DNA of 64,000 nt from an uncultured Flavobacteriales bacterium (GTDB taxonomy: Bacteria; Bacteroidota; Bacteroidia; Flavobacteriales_E; Vicingaceae): positions 1 to 64,000 of the forward strand of contig CALCHN010000068.1 of assembly GCA_937901255.1 (NCBI GenBank), in the 5' to 3' direction. Below the pieces are notes generated by a model that ran no database searches, was not told where the DNA came from, and worked only from the letters and a program-made list of their open reading frames with translations. Below are positions 28,148-37,385 of the stretch, one piece after another. Within the stretch, counting starts at the first letter, position 1. Every line of letters starts with the position of its first letter. The position numbers and the translations under genes were made by a program.

Positions 28148-28837
28148 ATGAGTGTAGAAAATATTAAAAGAACCTTTAATCAAATTTCAATTAATGAATT
28201 AAATGATAAATATAGACCTTTAACACCAGAACAAAGAGTTAGACAATTGTACAATGATTTTAAAGAAGTAGAAATAATGCTTACATCTTCATTTGCAGCT
28301 ACTTCTGCTTTGTTACTTAAACTTTTTTCTGACATACATCCTTCACAAGAAGTATTGTTTATAGATACAGGTTATCATTTTAAGGATACATTGATATATA
28401 AGGATTATCTCACACAATTATATAATTTAAAAGTAACTAGTGTTAGAGCTGAAAAATGGAAACATGATTTTACAACCAAAGACCAAACTTGGAAAAAAGA
28501 CCCTGATTTATGTTGTTCTATTAATAAAGTAGAACCTCTGGAAGCGTTAAAAGAAAATCATACAGTTTGGGTTTCTGGATTAATGAATTGGCAAAGTGAC
28601 CATAGGGCTTCTTTAGATATTTTTGAAGAACGAGGTGGTATTCTTAAGTTTTATCCTTTGTTAGATGTTTCTAGAGAGGATAGAGATAATTATATAAGAG
28701 AACATCATTTACCATTTCATCCATTAATATCTAAAGGGTATTTTTCTATAGGTTGTGAACACTGTACTGTACCAGGAGAAGATAGAGATGGTAGATGGAA
28801 CAATAATCCGAAAACAGAATGTGGGCTTCATTTATAA
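28148..28837 (+). CDS. cysH: Phosphoadenylyl/adenylyl-sulfate reductase (CysH)
   Basis: 229 aa. Reduces APS or PAPS to sulfite in sulfate assimilation. The iron-sulfur type is indicated by Cys122-Cys123 (DLCCSINK) and CxxC at Cys203/Cys206 (GCEHCT), which together ligate a [4Fe-4S] cluster in APS reductases. The catalytic Cys225 is in the C-terminal ECGLH motif. It is a single-gene unit: no cysD/cysN or sulfite reductase genes are adjacent, unlike many assimilatory operons. Confidence 0.93.
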   Translation: MSVENIKRTFNQISINELNDKYRPLTPEQRVRQLYNDFKEVEIMLTSSFAATSALLLKLFSDIHPSQEVLFIDTGYHFKDTLIYKDYLTQLYNLKVTSVRAEKWKHDFTTKDQTWKKDPDLCCSINKVEPLEALKENHTVWVSGLMNWQSDHRASLDIFEERGGILKFYPLLDVSREDRDNYIREHHLPFHPLISKGYFSIGCEHCTVPGEDRDGRWNNNPKTECGLHL

Positions 28838-28860
28838 ATGAATAATTTTTTTAAAAAGAT

Positions 28861-29757
28861 TTAAAGACTATCTATCCACTTTCCTAAATGGTGTTGATAG
28901 GTAAATGGAAAATCAAACTGTAGTTGTAAATCATCAAAAAGTGTATCGCCAGATTCTATTTTTGCAGCTTGCTCAGGAAATGGAATAAAATCTAATTTTA
29001 CATTAAACTTATTGGCCACCATTTCTGCCACGTCTTTTAGACTTAAATGGTCGTTTCCGGCAATATTATAAATTTGATTATCGCTTTGTGTATGTGGTAT
29101 GGTTGTTAAAATAACATTTACGATATCTTCTACATGGGTAAAAGTTCTTTTCTGATTACCATCACCATAAATGCTGATATTTTCTCCCTGTTGAGCTTTA
29201 GATAAGAAAAAACCGGTAGTTCCATAAGAGTAAGCTCCATCAAAAGCGTTTCCATAAGGTACACAAATTCTAAAAATAGTATAATTTATTCCTGCGTGCT
29301 CTTGGTAAAATGCCAATAATTGTTCTCCGTTTATTTTTGTTTGAGCATAAGGTGTAAGAGCTTCTTGTCGGTCGTCTTCTTTTATAAAAACATTACTCAT
29401 TCCTTTATAAACCAGTCGGGTAGAAGGGAAGATGATTTTTGCAGTTGAGTTACTTTGTTGGTGTTGTTGTAAAATAGTTAGTAAGCCTAATTCATTAACA
29501 GATTTCATGGCTATATAATCTGTTATTTTGGTAGAAGTTCCGGTAATAGCTGCAAAAACAAAAATATAATCTACATTAAAATCGAGTTGGGCTAAAGTTT
29601 CTGGGTTACAAATATCTACTTGAACATAATTACTGTAATTATCTATAGATTTAGTAGCTTTACCGGTAGGGATAAATGCTATGTTGTTTGCTTTTAAAGC
29701 TTTTGCCAAATGTCTTCCTAAATAGCCGTTGGCTCCAAAAATAATGGCTTTTTGCAT
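28861..29757 (-). CDS. NAD-dependent epimerase/dehydratase (extended SDR)
   Basis: 298 aa Rossmann-fold enzyme. NAD(P)-binding GxxGxxG motif in IIFGANGYLGRHLA (residues ~5-18). Active-site pattern: Tyr-x3-Lys in YAQTKINGE near 137-145, preceded by PSTRLVY. Family members act on nucleotide sugars; the substrate is not evident. It is the last gene of a same-strand run with the aldehyde dehydrogenase and VF530 genes, 92 bases after the former. Confidence 0.88.
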   Translation of the reverse strand: MQKAIIFGANGYLGRHLAKALKANNIAFIPTGKATKSIDNYSNYVQVDICNPETLAQLDFNVDYIFVFAAITGTSTKITDYIAMKSVNELGLLTILQQHQQSNSTAKIIFPSTRLVYKGMSNVFIKEDDRQEALTPYAQTKINGEQLLAFYQEHAGINYTIFRICVPYGNAFDGAYSYGTTGFFLSKAQQGENISIYGDGNQKRTFTHVEDIVNVILTTIPHTQSDNQIYNIAGNDHLSLKDVAEMVANKFNVKLDFIPFPEQAAKIESGDTLFDDLQLQFDFPFTYQHHLGKWIDSL

Positions 29758-29849
29758 TTTGATATTTTTTTAAAGAAGTAAAAATAAGGAAATCTGTTAG
29801 GGTAAATTTATTAAATCTTTTTTTTATAATGTTGCTCCATTATTTTAAC

Positions 29850-31226
29850 TCAGATAAATTTTTTTAAGATATTAAAATATTTGAAAGGAGCATATTTAAA
29901 AGGTAAATCTAACCAGGTAGGTGTAGTAACAACTGATCTTTTGTGACTAAAAGCAAGAAAACTATCTTTTCCGTGATAACTTCCCATTCCGCTATTGCCT
30001 ACACCACCAAATGGTAAGTTATGGTTGCCTACCTGAAGTAAGGTGTCATTTATACAGCTACCGCCAGCAGTTGTTTTGGCTAAAACATTTTTGGCTGTTT
30101 TATTTCCTCCAAAATAATAAAGTGCTAAAGGCTTTTCATTATTATTAATAAAATCAATGGTTTCATCTATGTGCTTAAAAGTCATTACTGGTAAAATAGG
30201 GCCAAATATTTCTTCTTGCATGAGCAAAAAGTCTGGATTTACCTCGTCAATTATGGTAGGAGCTATGTATCTTTCTGCAACATCTATTTCACCACCAGTA
30301 TGAATTTTACCTTGCTTTAATAAGCTTGCAAGTCTATCCATTGCTTTTTGATTTACTATTCGGGGGTAAAAACGACTTTGTTTACTATTTTTTCCATACA
30401 TTAATTGTATGTTTTGGGCTATTTTATCCAATAATTCTGCCTTTATAGATGGATGAGCAAAAAGATAATCAGGAGCAATACAAGTTTGTCCTGCATTGAG
30501 GAACTTGCCCCAAGCAATACGTTTAGCAGCAATGTCTAGGTTGGCATCTGCATCAACAATACACGGACTTTTCCCGCCCAACTCTAACACAACAGGAGTT
30601 AAGTTTTCGGCTGCAGCTCGCATTACTACTTTTCCCACTTTTGGACTACCTGTAAAGAAAATAATATCAAAACGTTGGTTCAATAGCGTAGTATTTGTTT
30701 CTCGTCCGCCCTGAACCACAGTAATATATGTTGAATCAAAAGTTGAAGCAATCATTTCTGCTATTATTTTAGCAACTGTTGGAGAATCGGGAGAAGGTTT
30801 TAATATGCTGCAACAGCCTGAAGCAATAGCACCAATAAGCGGATTAATTAATAACTGAAAAGGATAATTCCATGGAGCAATAATAAGTGCTACTCCTAAA
30901 GGTTCATAAATAATTTTACTCGAAGAGGGAAATAAGTGTAAAGGTGTTGAAACTCTTTTTGGTCTTGCCCATTTTTTTAGCTGCTTATAGTGGTTGTCAA
31001 TTTCGCTTAATACAATGCTTATTTCTGTTAAATAAGCTTCCTCAGGTGATTTATGCAAGTCAGCCCACAAGGCATCTTCTATTTTTTTTTGATAGTGAAG
31101 AATGGCTTTTTTTAATTTTTGCAATTGTGCCAATCTAAAAGCTACATTTTTTGTTTGTTGGGTTGAAAAAAATGAACGCTGATTAGCGACATATTGAACA
31201 ATGAGGCTTTCTGGAGTACTTTCCAT
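29850..31226 (-). CDS. Aldehyde dehydrogenase (class 3-like)
   Basis: 458 aa NAD(P)-dependent aldehyde oxidising enzyme. The catalytic Cys is in NAGQTCIAPDY (residue ~246), the general-base Glu in LELGGKSPCIVD (~212), and the coenzyme-binding block is FFTGSPKVGKVVM. The C-terminus (WLDLPFKYAPFKYFNILKKFI) is amphipathic and could attach to membrane, as in other class 3 fatty-aldehyde enzymes. It is 29 bases downstream of the VF530 gene and probably in one operon with it. Confidence 0.93.
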   Translation of the reverse strand: MESTPESLIVQYVANQRSFFSTQQTKNVAFRLAQLQKLKKAILHYQKKIEDALWADLHKSPEEAYLTEISIVLSEIDNHYKQLKKWARPKRVSTPLHLFPSSSKIIYEPLGVALIIAPWNYPFQLLINPLIGAIASGCCSILKPSPDSPTVAKIIAEMIASTFDSTYITVVQGGRETNTTLLNQRFDIIFFTGSPKVGKVVMRAAAENLTPVVLELGGKSPCIVDADANLDIAAKRIAWGKFLNAGQTCIAPDYLFAHPSIKAELLDKIAQNIQLMYGKNSKQSRFYPRIVNQKAMDRLASLLKQGKIHTGGEIDVAERYIAPTIIDEVNPDFLLMQEEIFGPILPVMTFKHIDETIDFINNNEKPLALYYFGGNKTAKNVLAKTTAGGSCINDTLLQVGNHNLPFGGVGNSGMGSYHGKDSFLAFSHKRSVVTTPTWLDLPFKYAPFKYFNILKKFI

Positions 31227-31255
31227 TAGTGTTAATTTTGTTTAGATGATACTAA

Positions 31256-31495
31256 CTATTTCTTCATCGAGTAGATATAAAATTTTTCAACTTTTTCTCT
31301 TGCCCATGGTGTTTTTCTTAAAAAGTTGAGGCTAGATTTAATGGAAGGGTTACTTTTAAAGCAATTGATGTTGATTTCCATTGCTAATTCTTCCCAACCA
31401 AATTTGTTGACTAATTCTTCTAATATAGTTACCAATTTAACACCATGTAAAGGATTGTTGGGTTGTTCTTCGGGTTGAGCATTATTTTTATTCAT
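31256..31495 (-). CDS. VF530 family protein (DUF2132)
   Basis: 79 aa. The core NNPLHGVKLVTILEELV and CFKSNPSIKSSLNFLRKTPWAREKVE match the VF530/DUF2132 family, a small helical fold proposed to bind DNA. It leads the operon with the aldehyde dehydrogenase gene. Confidence 0.9.
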   Translation of the reverse strand: MNKNNAQPEEQPNNPLHGVKLVTILEELVNKFGWEELAMEININCFKSNPSIKSSLNFLRKTPWAREKVEKFYIYSMKK

Positions 31496-31533
31496 AAATT
31501 AAGTGGTTTTTTCGTTTATTTAGCAACAGTTAT

Positions 31534-31541
31534 CAAATATA
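31534..31541 (-). promoter_or_regulatory. Putative -7 box for the VF530 operon
   Basis: Minus-strand TATATTTG, an exact TAnnTTTG match, about 40 bases before the ATG at 31495. Confidence 0.5.
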
Positions 31542-31604
31542 AGATTTTTAAGCAGAAAATACTTTTCATCTAACATCCTAGAAAAAATTCTTTTTTAAAA
31601 ACAT

Positions 31605-31634
31605 AAAAAAAGACCGAACATTTGCTCGGCCTTT
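31605..31634 (-). terminator. Intrinsic terminator of the alpha-oxoamine synthase gene
   Basis: Minus-strand stem of about 11 pairs (AAAGGCCGAGC ... GTTCGGTCTTT, including G-U pairs) with a 4-base loop and a run of T. It begins 28 bases after the stop codon. Confidence 0.8.
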
Positions 31635-31661
31635 AAAATATAATTTAATATAAAAATTAAT

Positions 31662-32909
31662 TTACGAAATAGAAGCAATGCTTTCAGATTTGTAATCTCC
31701 TTTAACAAGTTTTTCTTTTACTTGCTTAAAGGTATTAATAGTATATTCAACATCTTCCATGGTATGCATTGCTGTAGGAATTAACCTAAGCATAATTACT
31801 CCTTTAGGTACAACCGGATAAACTACTATAGAGCAGAATAAGTTGAAGTTTTCTCTTAAGTCTAAAATTAAGTTAGTAGCTTCAGGAATATCTCCACTTA
31901 AAACAACAGGAGTAACCTGAGTAGTAGTAGTTCCTATGTTAAACCCGTTTTCTTTTAGTCCATTTTGAAGTGCATTGGCTACTGTCCATAATTTTTCTCT
32001 TAATTCAGGACTGTTTTTTAGCATTTCTAAACGCTTAAGGTTACCAACAACTAAAGGCATTGGCATTGATTTAGCGTAAATTTGAGAACGCATGTTGTAA
32101 CGGAAATATTCTATTACTTGCTCATCGGCAGCAATAAAACCACCAATACTTGCCATTGCTTTAGCAAAAGTTCCAAAATAAACATCAATTCCATCTTGAC
32201 AACCTTGAGCTTCACCTGTTCCGGCACCTGTTGGACCCATAGTTCCAAAACCATGAGCATCATCAACAAAAAGTCTGAAGTTAAACTCAGATTTTAATGC
32301 AACAATTTCTTTTAAGCTTCCTTGGTTACCTGACATACCAAAAACACCTTCGGTAATAACCAAAATAGCTCCGTTGGTTTTTTCTACTAATTTAGTAGCT
32401 TTTTGTAGCATATTTCTTAAGCTATCCATATCGTTATGCTGATAAACAAAACGTTTACCTTGGTGCAATCTAACACCATCTAAAATACAAGCATGAGATT
32501 CTGCATCATAAACAATAACATCATTTCTGTCAACCAAAGCATCAATAGCAGAAACCATTCCTTGGTAACCAAAATTTAATAAAATAGCATCTTGTTTCTT
32601 TTCAAATTCAGCTAATTTAGCTTCTAATTCTTCGTGTAAATTAGAATTTCCCGACATCATTCTTGCTCCCATAGGGTATGCTAAACCCCAGTCTGCAGCT
32701 GCTGCAGCATCAGCTTTTCTAATTTCTGGATGATTTCCCAATCCTAAATAATTGTTCAAACTCCATTGTAAGACTTCTTTTCCTCTAAATTTCATTTTGT
32801 TATTCAATTCTCCTTCTAATTTAGGAAAAGCAAAATAACCATGAGCCTCTTTTGAGTATTTACCTAGAGGTCCTCTGTTGTTCTTAATTTTTTCAAAAAT
32901 ATCGTTCAT
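31662..32909 (-). CDS. PLP-dependent alpha-oxoamine synthase (KBL / serine palmitoyltransferase-like)
   Basis: 415 aa fold-type I PLP enzyme that would condense an amino acid with an acyl-CoA or acyl-ACP. Conserved points: NNYLGLGNHPEIRKA near the N-terminus, DDAHGFGTMGPTG (Asp and His at the cofactor), and the Schiff-base Lys in FGTFAKAMASIGGF. In Bacteroidota, relatives are serine palmitoyltransferase (sphingolipids), cysteate acyltransferase (sulfonolipids) and 2-amino-3-ketobutyrate ligase; I cannot choose among them. The frame extends to 33005, but the -7 box at 32935-32942 lies inside that extension, so I start at 32909. Confidence 0.87.
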   Translation of the reverse strand: MNDIFEKIKNNRGPLGKYSKEAHGYFAFPKLEGELNNKMKFRGKEVLQWSLNNYLGLGNHPEIRKADAAAAADWGLAYPMGARMMSGNSNLHEELEAKLAEFEKKQDAILLNFGYQGMVSAIDALVDRNDVIVYDAESHACILDGVRLHQGKRFVYQHNDMDSLRNMLQKATKLVEKTNGAILVITEGVFGMSGNQGSLKEIVALKSEFNFRLFVDDAHGFGTMGPTGAGTGEAQGCQDGIDVYFGTFAKAMASIGGFIAADEQVIEYFRYNMRSQIYAKSMPMPLVVGNLKRLEMLKNSPELREKLWTVANALQNGLKENGFNIGTTTTQVTPVVLSGDIPEATNLILDLRENFNLFCSIVVYPVVPKGVIMLRLIPTAMHTMEDVEYTINTFKQVKEKLVKGDYKSESIASIS

Positions 32910-32934
32910 GTGTCTTAGGTTTAATTTTGAGCGG

Positions 32935-32942
32935 CAAAGGTA
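32935..32942 (-). promoter_or_regulatory. Putative -7 box for the alpha-oxoamine synthase gene
   Basis: Minus-strand TACCTTTG, an exact TAnnTTTG match, giving a leader of about 20 bases before the ATG at 32909. Confidence 0.6.
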
Positions 32943-33061
32943 ATCCTTTCTATTGAAAAAAAAGAATTTATTTGATTTTAGTATTTTTTGGATAAATTGA
33001 GCCATTATATCTACTTTTATACCCTCAATAATCTCAGATTAAAATTGAATAAGTACTAAAA

Positions 33062-34096
33062 TTGACGTCTAAATTTACCATATTAAGTATTGTTTTAGTT
33101 ATAAGCAGCATAGTACTGTTTATGGCAGATTTAGCGTTGGGTTCTGTTCATATTCCTCTTGCTTCTATTGTAGATATTTTATTGGGAAATGAAGCAGAAA
33201 AAGAAAGTTGGAGCATTATCTTATTATCTTCTAGGTTGCCAAGAGCTATAGCAGCAATTTTGGCAGGAAGTGCCTTGTCCGTTAGCGGGTTACAAATGCA
33301 AACCTTGTTTAGAAACCCGTTGGCAGGTCCTTATATTTTAGGAATAAGCTCAGGAGCAGGGTTGGGGGTCGCTATTTTTATTATGGGTTTTTCTGTGTTA
33401 GGAATTTCTTTAAGTAGTTCGGTTTGGTTTGCCAATTACGGAATTGTTATCAGTGCTATTTTGGGAGCTGTTTTAGTGTTGTTGTTATTAATGGCGGCTA
33501 TTGCTAAACTAAAAGATATTATGACGGTTTTAATATTGGGAATAATGATAGGAAGCATTGCTACAGCTTTTATTAGCATTTTAGAATATTTTTCTCAAGA
33601 AGATAGCCTAAAATCTTTTGTTTTATGGACGATGGGAGATCTAAGCAGTGTTGCTCCAGAAAGTTTAAAAATGTTGTTTTTTATTGTGATGATAGGGTTG
33701 ACAGCTGCTTTTGCTATCTCCAAACAATTAAATGCTTATTTATTGGGTGAAGACTATGCTCAGTCGTTGGGGACAAATGTAAATGTTACTAGGTATTTAG
33801 TAATTTTAGTTACCGCTTTATTAGCAGGAAGCATTACTGCTTTTTGCGGACCAATAGGTTTTGTGGGAATTATCACACCACATATTGCCAGAATGTTTTT
33901 AAAATCTGCCAATCATTTTTATTTAGTGCCTTTGTGTGTGCTGTTAGGTATTAACATTATGTTGTTGGCAGATATTATTGCTCAACTGCCAGGAAGCGAT
34001 AAAACGTTCCCTATAAATGCGGTTACTTCATTAATTGGTATTCCTTTTATCTTTTGGATAATTTTTAAAAATAAAAAAATTGCAGCATTAAATTGA
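33062..34096 (+). CDS. FecCD/BtuC-type ABC importer permease
   Basis: 344 aa with about ten hydrophobic helices. Motifs of the iron-siderophore/heme/B12 permease family: SRLPRAIAAILAGSALSVSGLQMQTLFRNPLAGPYILGISSGAG and GPIGFVGIITPHIARM. The start must be TTG at 33062, because an in-frame stop lies 12 bases upstream and the first ATG is 60 bases in and would remove helix 1. It overlaps the ATPase gene by 4 bases. No substrate-binding protein or TonB receptor is nearby. Confidence 0.9.
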   Translation: MTSKFTILSIVLVISSIVLFMADLALGSVHIPLASIVDILLGNEAEKESWSIILLSSRLPRAIAAILAGSALSVSGLQMQTLFRNPLAGPYILGISSGAGLGVAIFIMGFSVLGISLSSSVWFANYGIVISAILGAVLVLLLLMAAIAKLKDIMTVLILGIMIGSIATAFISILEYFSQEDSLKSFVLWTMGDLSSVAPESLKMLFFIVMIGLTAAFAISKQLNAYLLGEDYAQSLGTNVNVTRYLVILVTALLAGSITAFCGPIGFVGIITPHIARMFLKSANHFYLVPLCVLLGINIMLLADIIAQLPGSDKTFPINAVTSLIGIPFIFWIIFKNKKIAALN

Positions 34097-34830
34097 AAAA
34101 CATCCTTTCCATATCATCATTAAGTATTGGCTACGACAAAAACAAGGTGTTGAGTAATATTAATGTGGTTGTAGATCAACCCAAACTCATTACGCTTATA
34201 GGGAGAAACGGACAAGGAAAATCTACTTTATTAAAAACGCTTACAGGGTTAATTCCAGCAATAGATGGGGAAATATTTTTTGGAGAAAAAATCAACAAAG
34301 AATTAACACACAAAGAAAAATCGAAATTGTTTAGTGTGGTACTTACTTCGCCACCAGCAATTAATAATATTACAGTTAAAGATTTTGTTGCTTATGGCAG
34401 ATATCCTTATACCAATTGGTTAGCGGTAAAAAAAGAAGAAGATAATTGGCAAATTAACCAAGCAATGGAGCTTTGCGGAATTACCAATTTTGCGGCTACA
34501 AACATTGCTAATTTAAGTGATGGAGAAAGACAAAAAGTAGCATTGGCACGAGCTATCGCTCAAAATACACCTATTATATTTTTAGATGAACCTACTTCGC
34601 ATCTCGATTTAGTAAATCAATCTGAATTATTTGATTTGCTTCATCAATTGGTTGAAAAACAAGCAAAAACTATAATTATCTCTTCGCATCAATTAAACTT
34701 AGCATTAAATTATGCCGATGAAATTTGGTTGATAAGTAATGGAGAATTAGAAGCAAATACACCTGATTTTTTTATGAAATCAGGAAAAATTGAAGCACTT
34801 TTTGGTGGATTAAAATTGAAGTATTTTTAA
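34093..34830 (+). CDS. FecE/BtuD-type ABC importer ATPase
   Basis: 245 aa. Walker A GRNGQGKST (residues ~38-46), signature LSDGERQ (~140), Walker B IIFLDEP (~160) and switch His in SSHQ (~196). Its TTG start overlaps the permease stop (TTGA), so translation is coupled. Together the pair would import an iron complex, heme or cobalamin, using a binding protein encoded elsewhere. Confidence 0.92.
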   Translation: MKNILSISSLSIGYDKNKVLSNINVVVDQPKLITLIGRNGQGKSTLLKTLTGLIPAIDGEIFFGEKINKELTHKEKSKLFSVVLTSPPAINNITVKDFVAYGRYPYTNWLAVKKEEDNWQINQAMELCGITNFAATNIANLSDGERQKVALARAIAQNTPIIFLDEPTSHLDLVNQSELFDLLHQLVEKQAKTIIISSHQLNLALNYADEIWLISNGELEANTPDFFMKSGKIEALFGGLKLKYF

Positions 34831-34851
34831 TGCCTTTCAAGCTAAAATCAA

Positions 34852-34859
34852 TATATTTG
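34852..34859 (+). promoter_or_regulatory. Putative -7 box for the PBP1A gene
   Basis: TATATTTG, an exact TAnnTTTG match, about 80 bases before the chosen ATG and about 35 before an alternative TTG. Confidence 0.5.
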
Positions 34860-34937
34860 CCACTATTATAAACCATTTTATTTTCATAACACTTGAAAAC
34901 AGACAAAAAAACATCCAAACAGCAAGAGCCAAATAAA

Positions 34938-37364
34938 ATGAAGAAAGTACTAATATTTTGGTTAATTGTCTTACTTCCTTTTCTATTTCTGTATGTTTTA
35001 TTCTTAGGTGCTAAACATGGTACGCTTAGCTTTGATCCTTTACCTGACTTAACCGAATTGGAAAACCCTACAAGTAATTTGGCTTCAGAAATCATTACTG
35101 CCGATGGAAAAGTAATTGGCAAATATTTTAAAGAAAATAGAACTAATGTTACTTATGAAGAACTTTCTCCACATATAATTGATGCACTAATAGCTACCGA
35201 AGATGAACGTTTTCACGATCATTCAGGAATAGATTTTAGAGGGTTGGTGAGAGCGGTTGCTAAATTAGGTCAAGCTGGTGGAGCTAGTACCATTACTCAG
35301 CAGTTGGCAAAAATGATGTTTGAACATAGAGCTGATAATATTATTGAGCGTATAAAACAAAAATTACAAGAGCAAATTATAGCCGTAGAGATAGAAAAAA
35401 GATACACCAAAGAAGAAATTATCGTGATGTATTTAAACAAGTTCGACTTTATTTATAATGCCGTTGGAATTAAGTCTGCCAGTAACGTTTATTTTAATAA
35501 AGAACCATTTGAATTAAAGGTTGAAGAAGCTGCTATTTTGGTCGGGATGGCTAAAAATCCATCATTATATAATCCTAAAAGATTTCCTGAAAATGCCATG
35601 AAAAGAAGAGAAGTGGTACTTTCTCAGATGAAAAAAAATGAATTGTTAACGCAAGAAGCCTATGATTCATTAAGGGTTTTACCAATAGAGTTAGATTACA
35701 AAGTGGTTGATCATAAGGAAGGTATAGCTCCTTACTTCCGAGAAACATTGAGGTTAGAATTGCAAGAAAAACTACAAGAAAAAGACGGTGAAGGCAATTA
35801 CATCTACACCAAAAAAGACGGAACACCATACAACATCTATAAAGACGGATTAAAAATTTATACTACTATAGATTCTAGAATGCAAACCTATGCAGAATAC
35901 GCTGTTCAGGAACATATTGGCAACCATTTACAAGCAGAATTTAGTGCTCACCTAAAAAAGTATCGTGAGTCAAAATATCCTTATGATCATAGAATATCTC
36001 AAAAACAATACGAGCAATTATTAGATAACATGAAAAAAGGCTCTCCGAGATACAGAATTATGACAGGACAAGAATGTGCTAATTGCGGTAGAAGAGGAGA
36101 TTTTGTTAAAAAAGTAGGAAAATTGTTTGTTTGTCAGGCAGAAGACTGCGGTCACGAAACCTATGCTGTAACTAAAGATTCTATTGATATTATTTTTGAA
36201 ACACCGACTAAAATGACTGTCTTTACTCATCAAGGAGATAAAGATACAACGATGAGTCCATTAGACTCATTAAAATATTACAAAACATTTTTACATGCAG
36301 GTTTAATGTCAGTAGATCCTCATACAGGTTATATTAAAGCATGGGTTGGGGGAGTAAACTATCAAAATTTTGCTTACGACCATGTAAAAACAGGAAAACG
36401 TCAGGTAGGTTCTACTTTTAAACCGATAGTTTATACTTTAGCTATTCAAAATAAAATGTCACCTTGTTATGAAGTACCTGATGTGGCTTACACTTTCCAG
36501 AAAGGAGAACATGGAATTTTACAAAGTTGGACACCCAAAAATTCTGATGGGTATAATACAGGTTGTAAAGTATCACTTAAGTATGCTTTAGCTAACTCTA
36601 TGAACTCTATTACTGCTTATGTTATGAAACAATTTGGTCCCAAAGCTGTTGTTGATCAAGCAAGAGCAATGGGAATTACTAGTACACTTGAGCCAGTTCC
36701 TTCTTTATGCTTGGGAGTTGCCGATTTATCGGTTTATGAAATGGTTGGTGCAATGGCTACCTTTGCCAACAAAGGTGTTTTTATTGAACCAACTATGTAC
36801 ACACGTGTGGAAGATAAATTTGGTAATGTAATTATCGATTTCCAACCTAAAACGAATGAAGCCTTGAGTGAAGAGGATGCTTATGTAATGTTAGATTTAA
36901 TGAAAGGTGTTGTTGATGGAGAGTACAATAAATGTGCCGGAGATTACCGTAAAGCAAGAGGGAAAAGCCCCATGTACCATTCAGGAACAGGTATGAGATT
37001 AAGAGGAAGTGTTTCAGAGTCTCGCCCTTATGTCGGACATCGTTACCCAATAGCTGGTAAAACAGGAACAACACAAAACAACTCTGATGGTTGGTTTATG
37101 GGAATAACGCCTGATTTAGTTACCGGAGTTTGGGTAGGTGCTGATGAGCGTAGTATTCGTTTTGCAACAACTGCTATGGGTCAAGGAGCTAATACTGCTT
37201 TACCAATTTGGGGTTACTACATGCAGAAAGTACACGAAGATCCAACGATAAAAATTTCAAGTGGCGATTTTGAGCGACCTCAAACACCATTATCAATTCA
37301 GTTGGATTGTAATCAATATAATCTTAATAATAATTTTAATTCAAGTTCAAATTCAACTTGGTAG
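34938..37364 (+). CDS. Class A penicillin-binding protein (PBP1A-like) with an inserted four-cysteine cluster
   Basis: 808 aa bifunctional peptidoglycan synthase. One N-terminal membrane helix, then the GT51 glycosyltransferase (ATEDERFHDHSGID with its catalytic Glu near residue 88, and GGASTITQQLAK). The transpeptidase has SxxK at Ser492/Lys495 (GSTFKP), SxN at Ser554-Asn556 and KTG at 708-710. Between the two domains (residues ~380-404; DNA 36075-36149) lies CANC-x15-CQAEDC, a zinc-ribbon-like group not present in the textbook PBP1A layout. An in-frame TTG at 34893 would add 15 residues. The scoA gene follows 21 bases later. Confidence 0.93.
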   Translation: MKKVLIFWLIVLLPFLFLYVLFLGAKHGTLSFDPLPDLTELENPTSNLASEIITADGKVIGKYFKENRTNVTYEELSPHIIDALIATEDERFHDHSGIDFRGLVRAVAKLGQAGGASTITQQLAKMMFEHRADNIIERIKQKLQEQIIAVEIEKRYTKEEIIVMYLNKFDFIYNAVGIKSASNVYFNKEPFELKVEEAAILVGMAKNPSLYNPKRFPENAMKRREVVLSQMKKNELLTQEAYDSLRVLPIELDYKVVDHKEGIAPYFRETLRLELQEKLQEKDGEGNYIYTKKDGTPYNIYKDGLKIYTTIDSRMQTYAEYAVQEHIGNHLQAEFSAHLKKYRESKYPYDHRISQKQYEQLLDNMKKGSPRYRIMTGQECANCGRRGDFVKKVGKLFVCQAEDCGHETYAVTKDSIDIIFETPTKMTVFTHQGDKDTTMSPLDSLKYYKTFLHAGLMSVDPHTGYIKAWVGGVNYQNFAYDHVKTGKRQVGSTFKPIVYTLAIQNKMSPCYEVPDVAYTFQKGEHGILQSWTPKNSDGYNTGCKVSLKYALANSMNSITAYVMKQFGPKAVVDQARAMGITSTLEPVPSLCLGVADLSVYEMVGAMATFANKGVFIEPTMYTRVEDKFGNVIIDFQPKTNEALSEEDAYVMLDLMKGVVDGEYNKCAGDYRKARGKSPMYHSGTGMRLRGSVSESRPYVGHRYPIAGKTGTTQNNSDGWFMGITPDLVTGVWVGADERSIRFATTAMGQGANTALPIWGYYMQKVHEDPTIKISSGDFERPQTPLSIQLDCNQYNLNNNFNSSSNSTW

Positions 37365-37385
37365 GAAAAATTTAAAATATAGAAT

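Noticed and set aside
34772..35122. Minus-strand frame overlapping the start of PBP1A
   Set aside because: Antisense to conserved PBP1A and ABC ATPase codons; no recognisable product.
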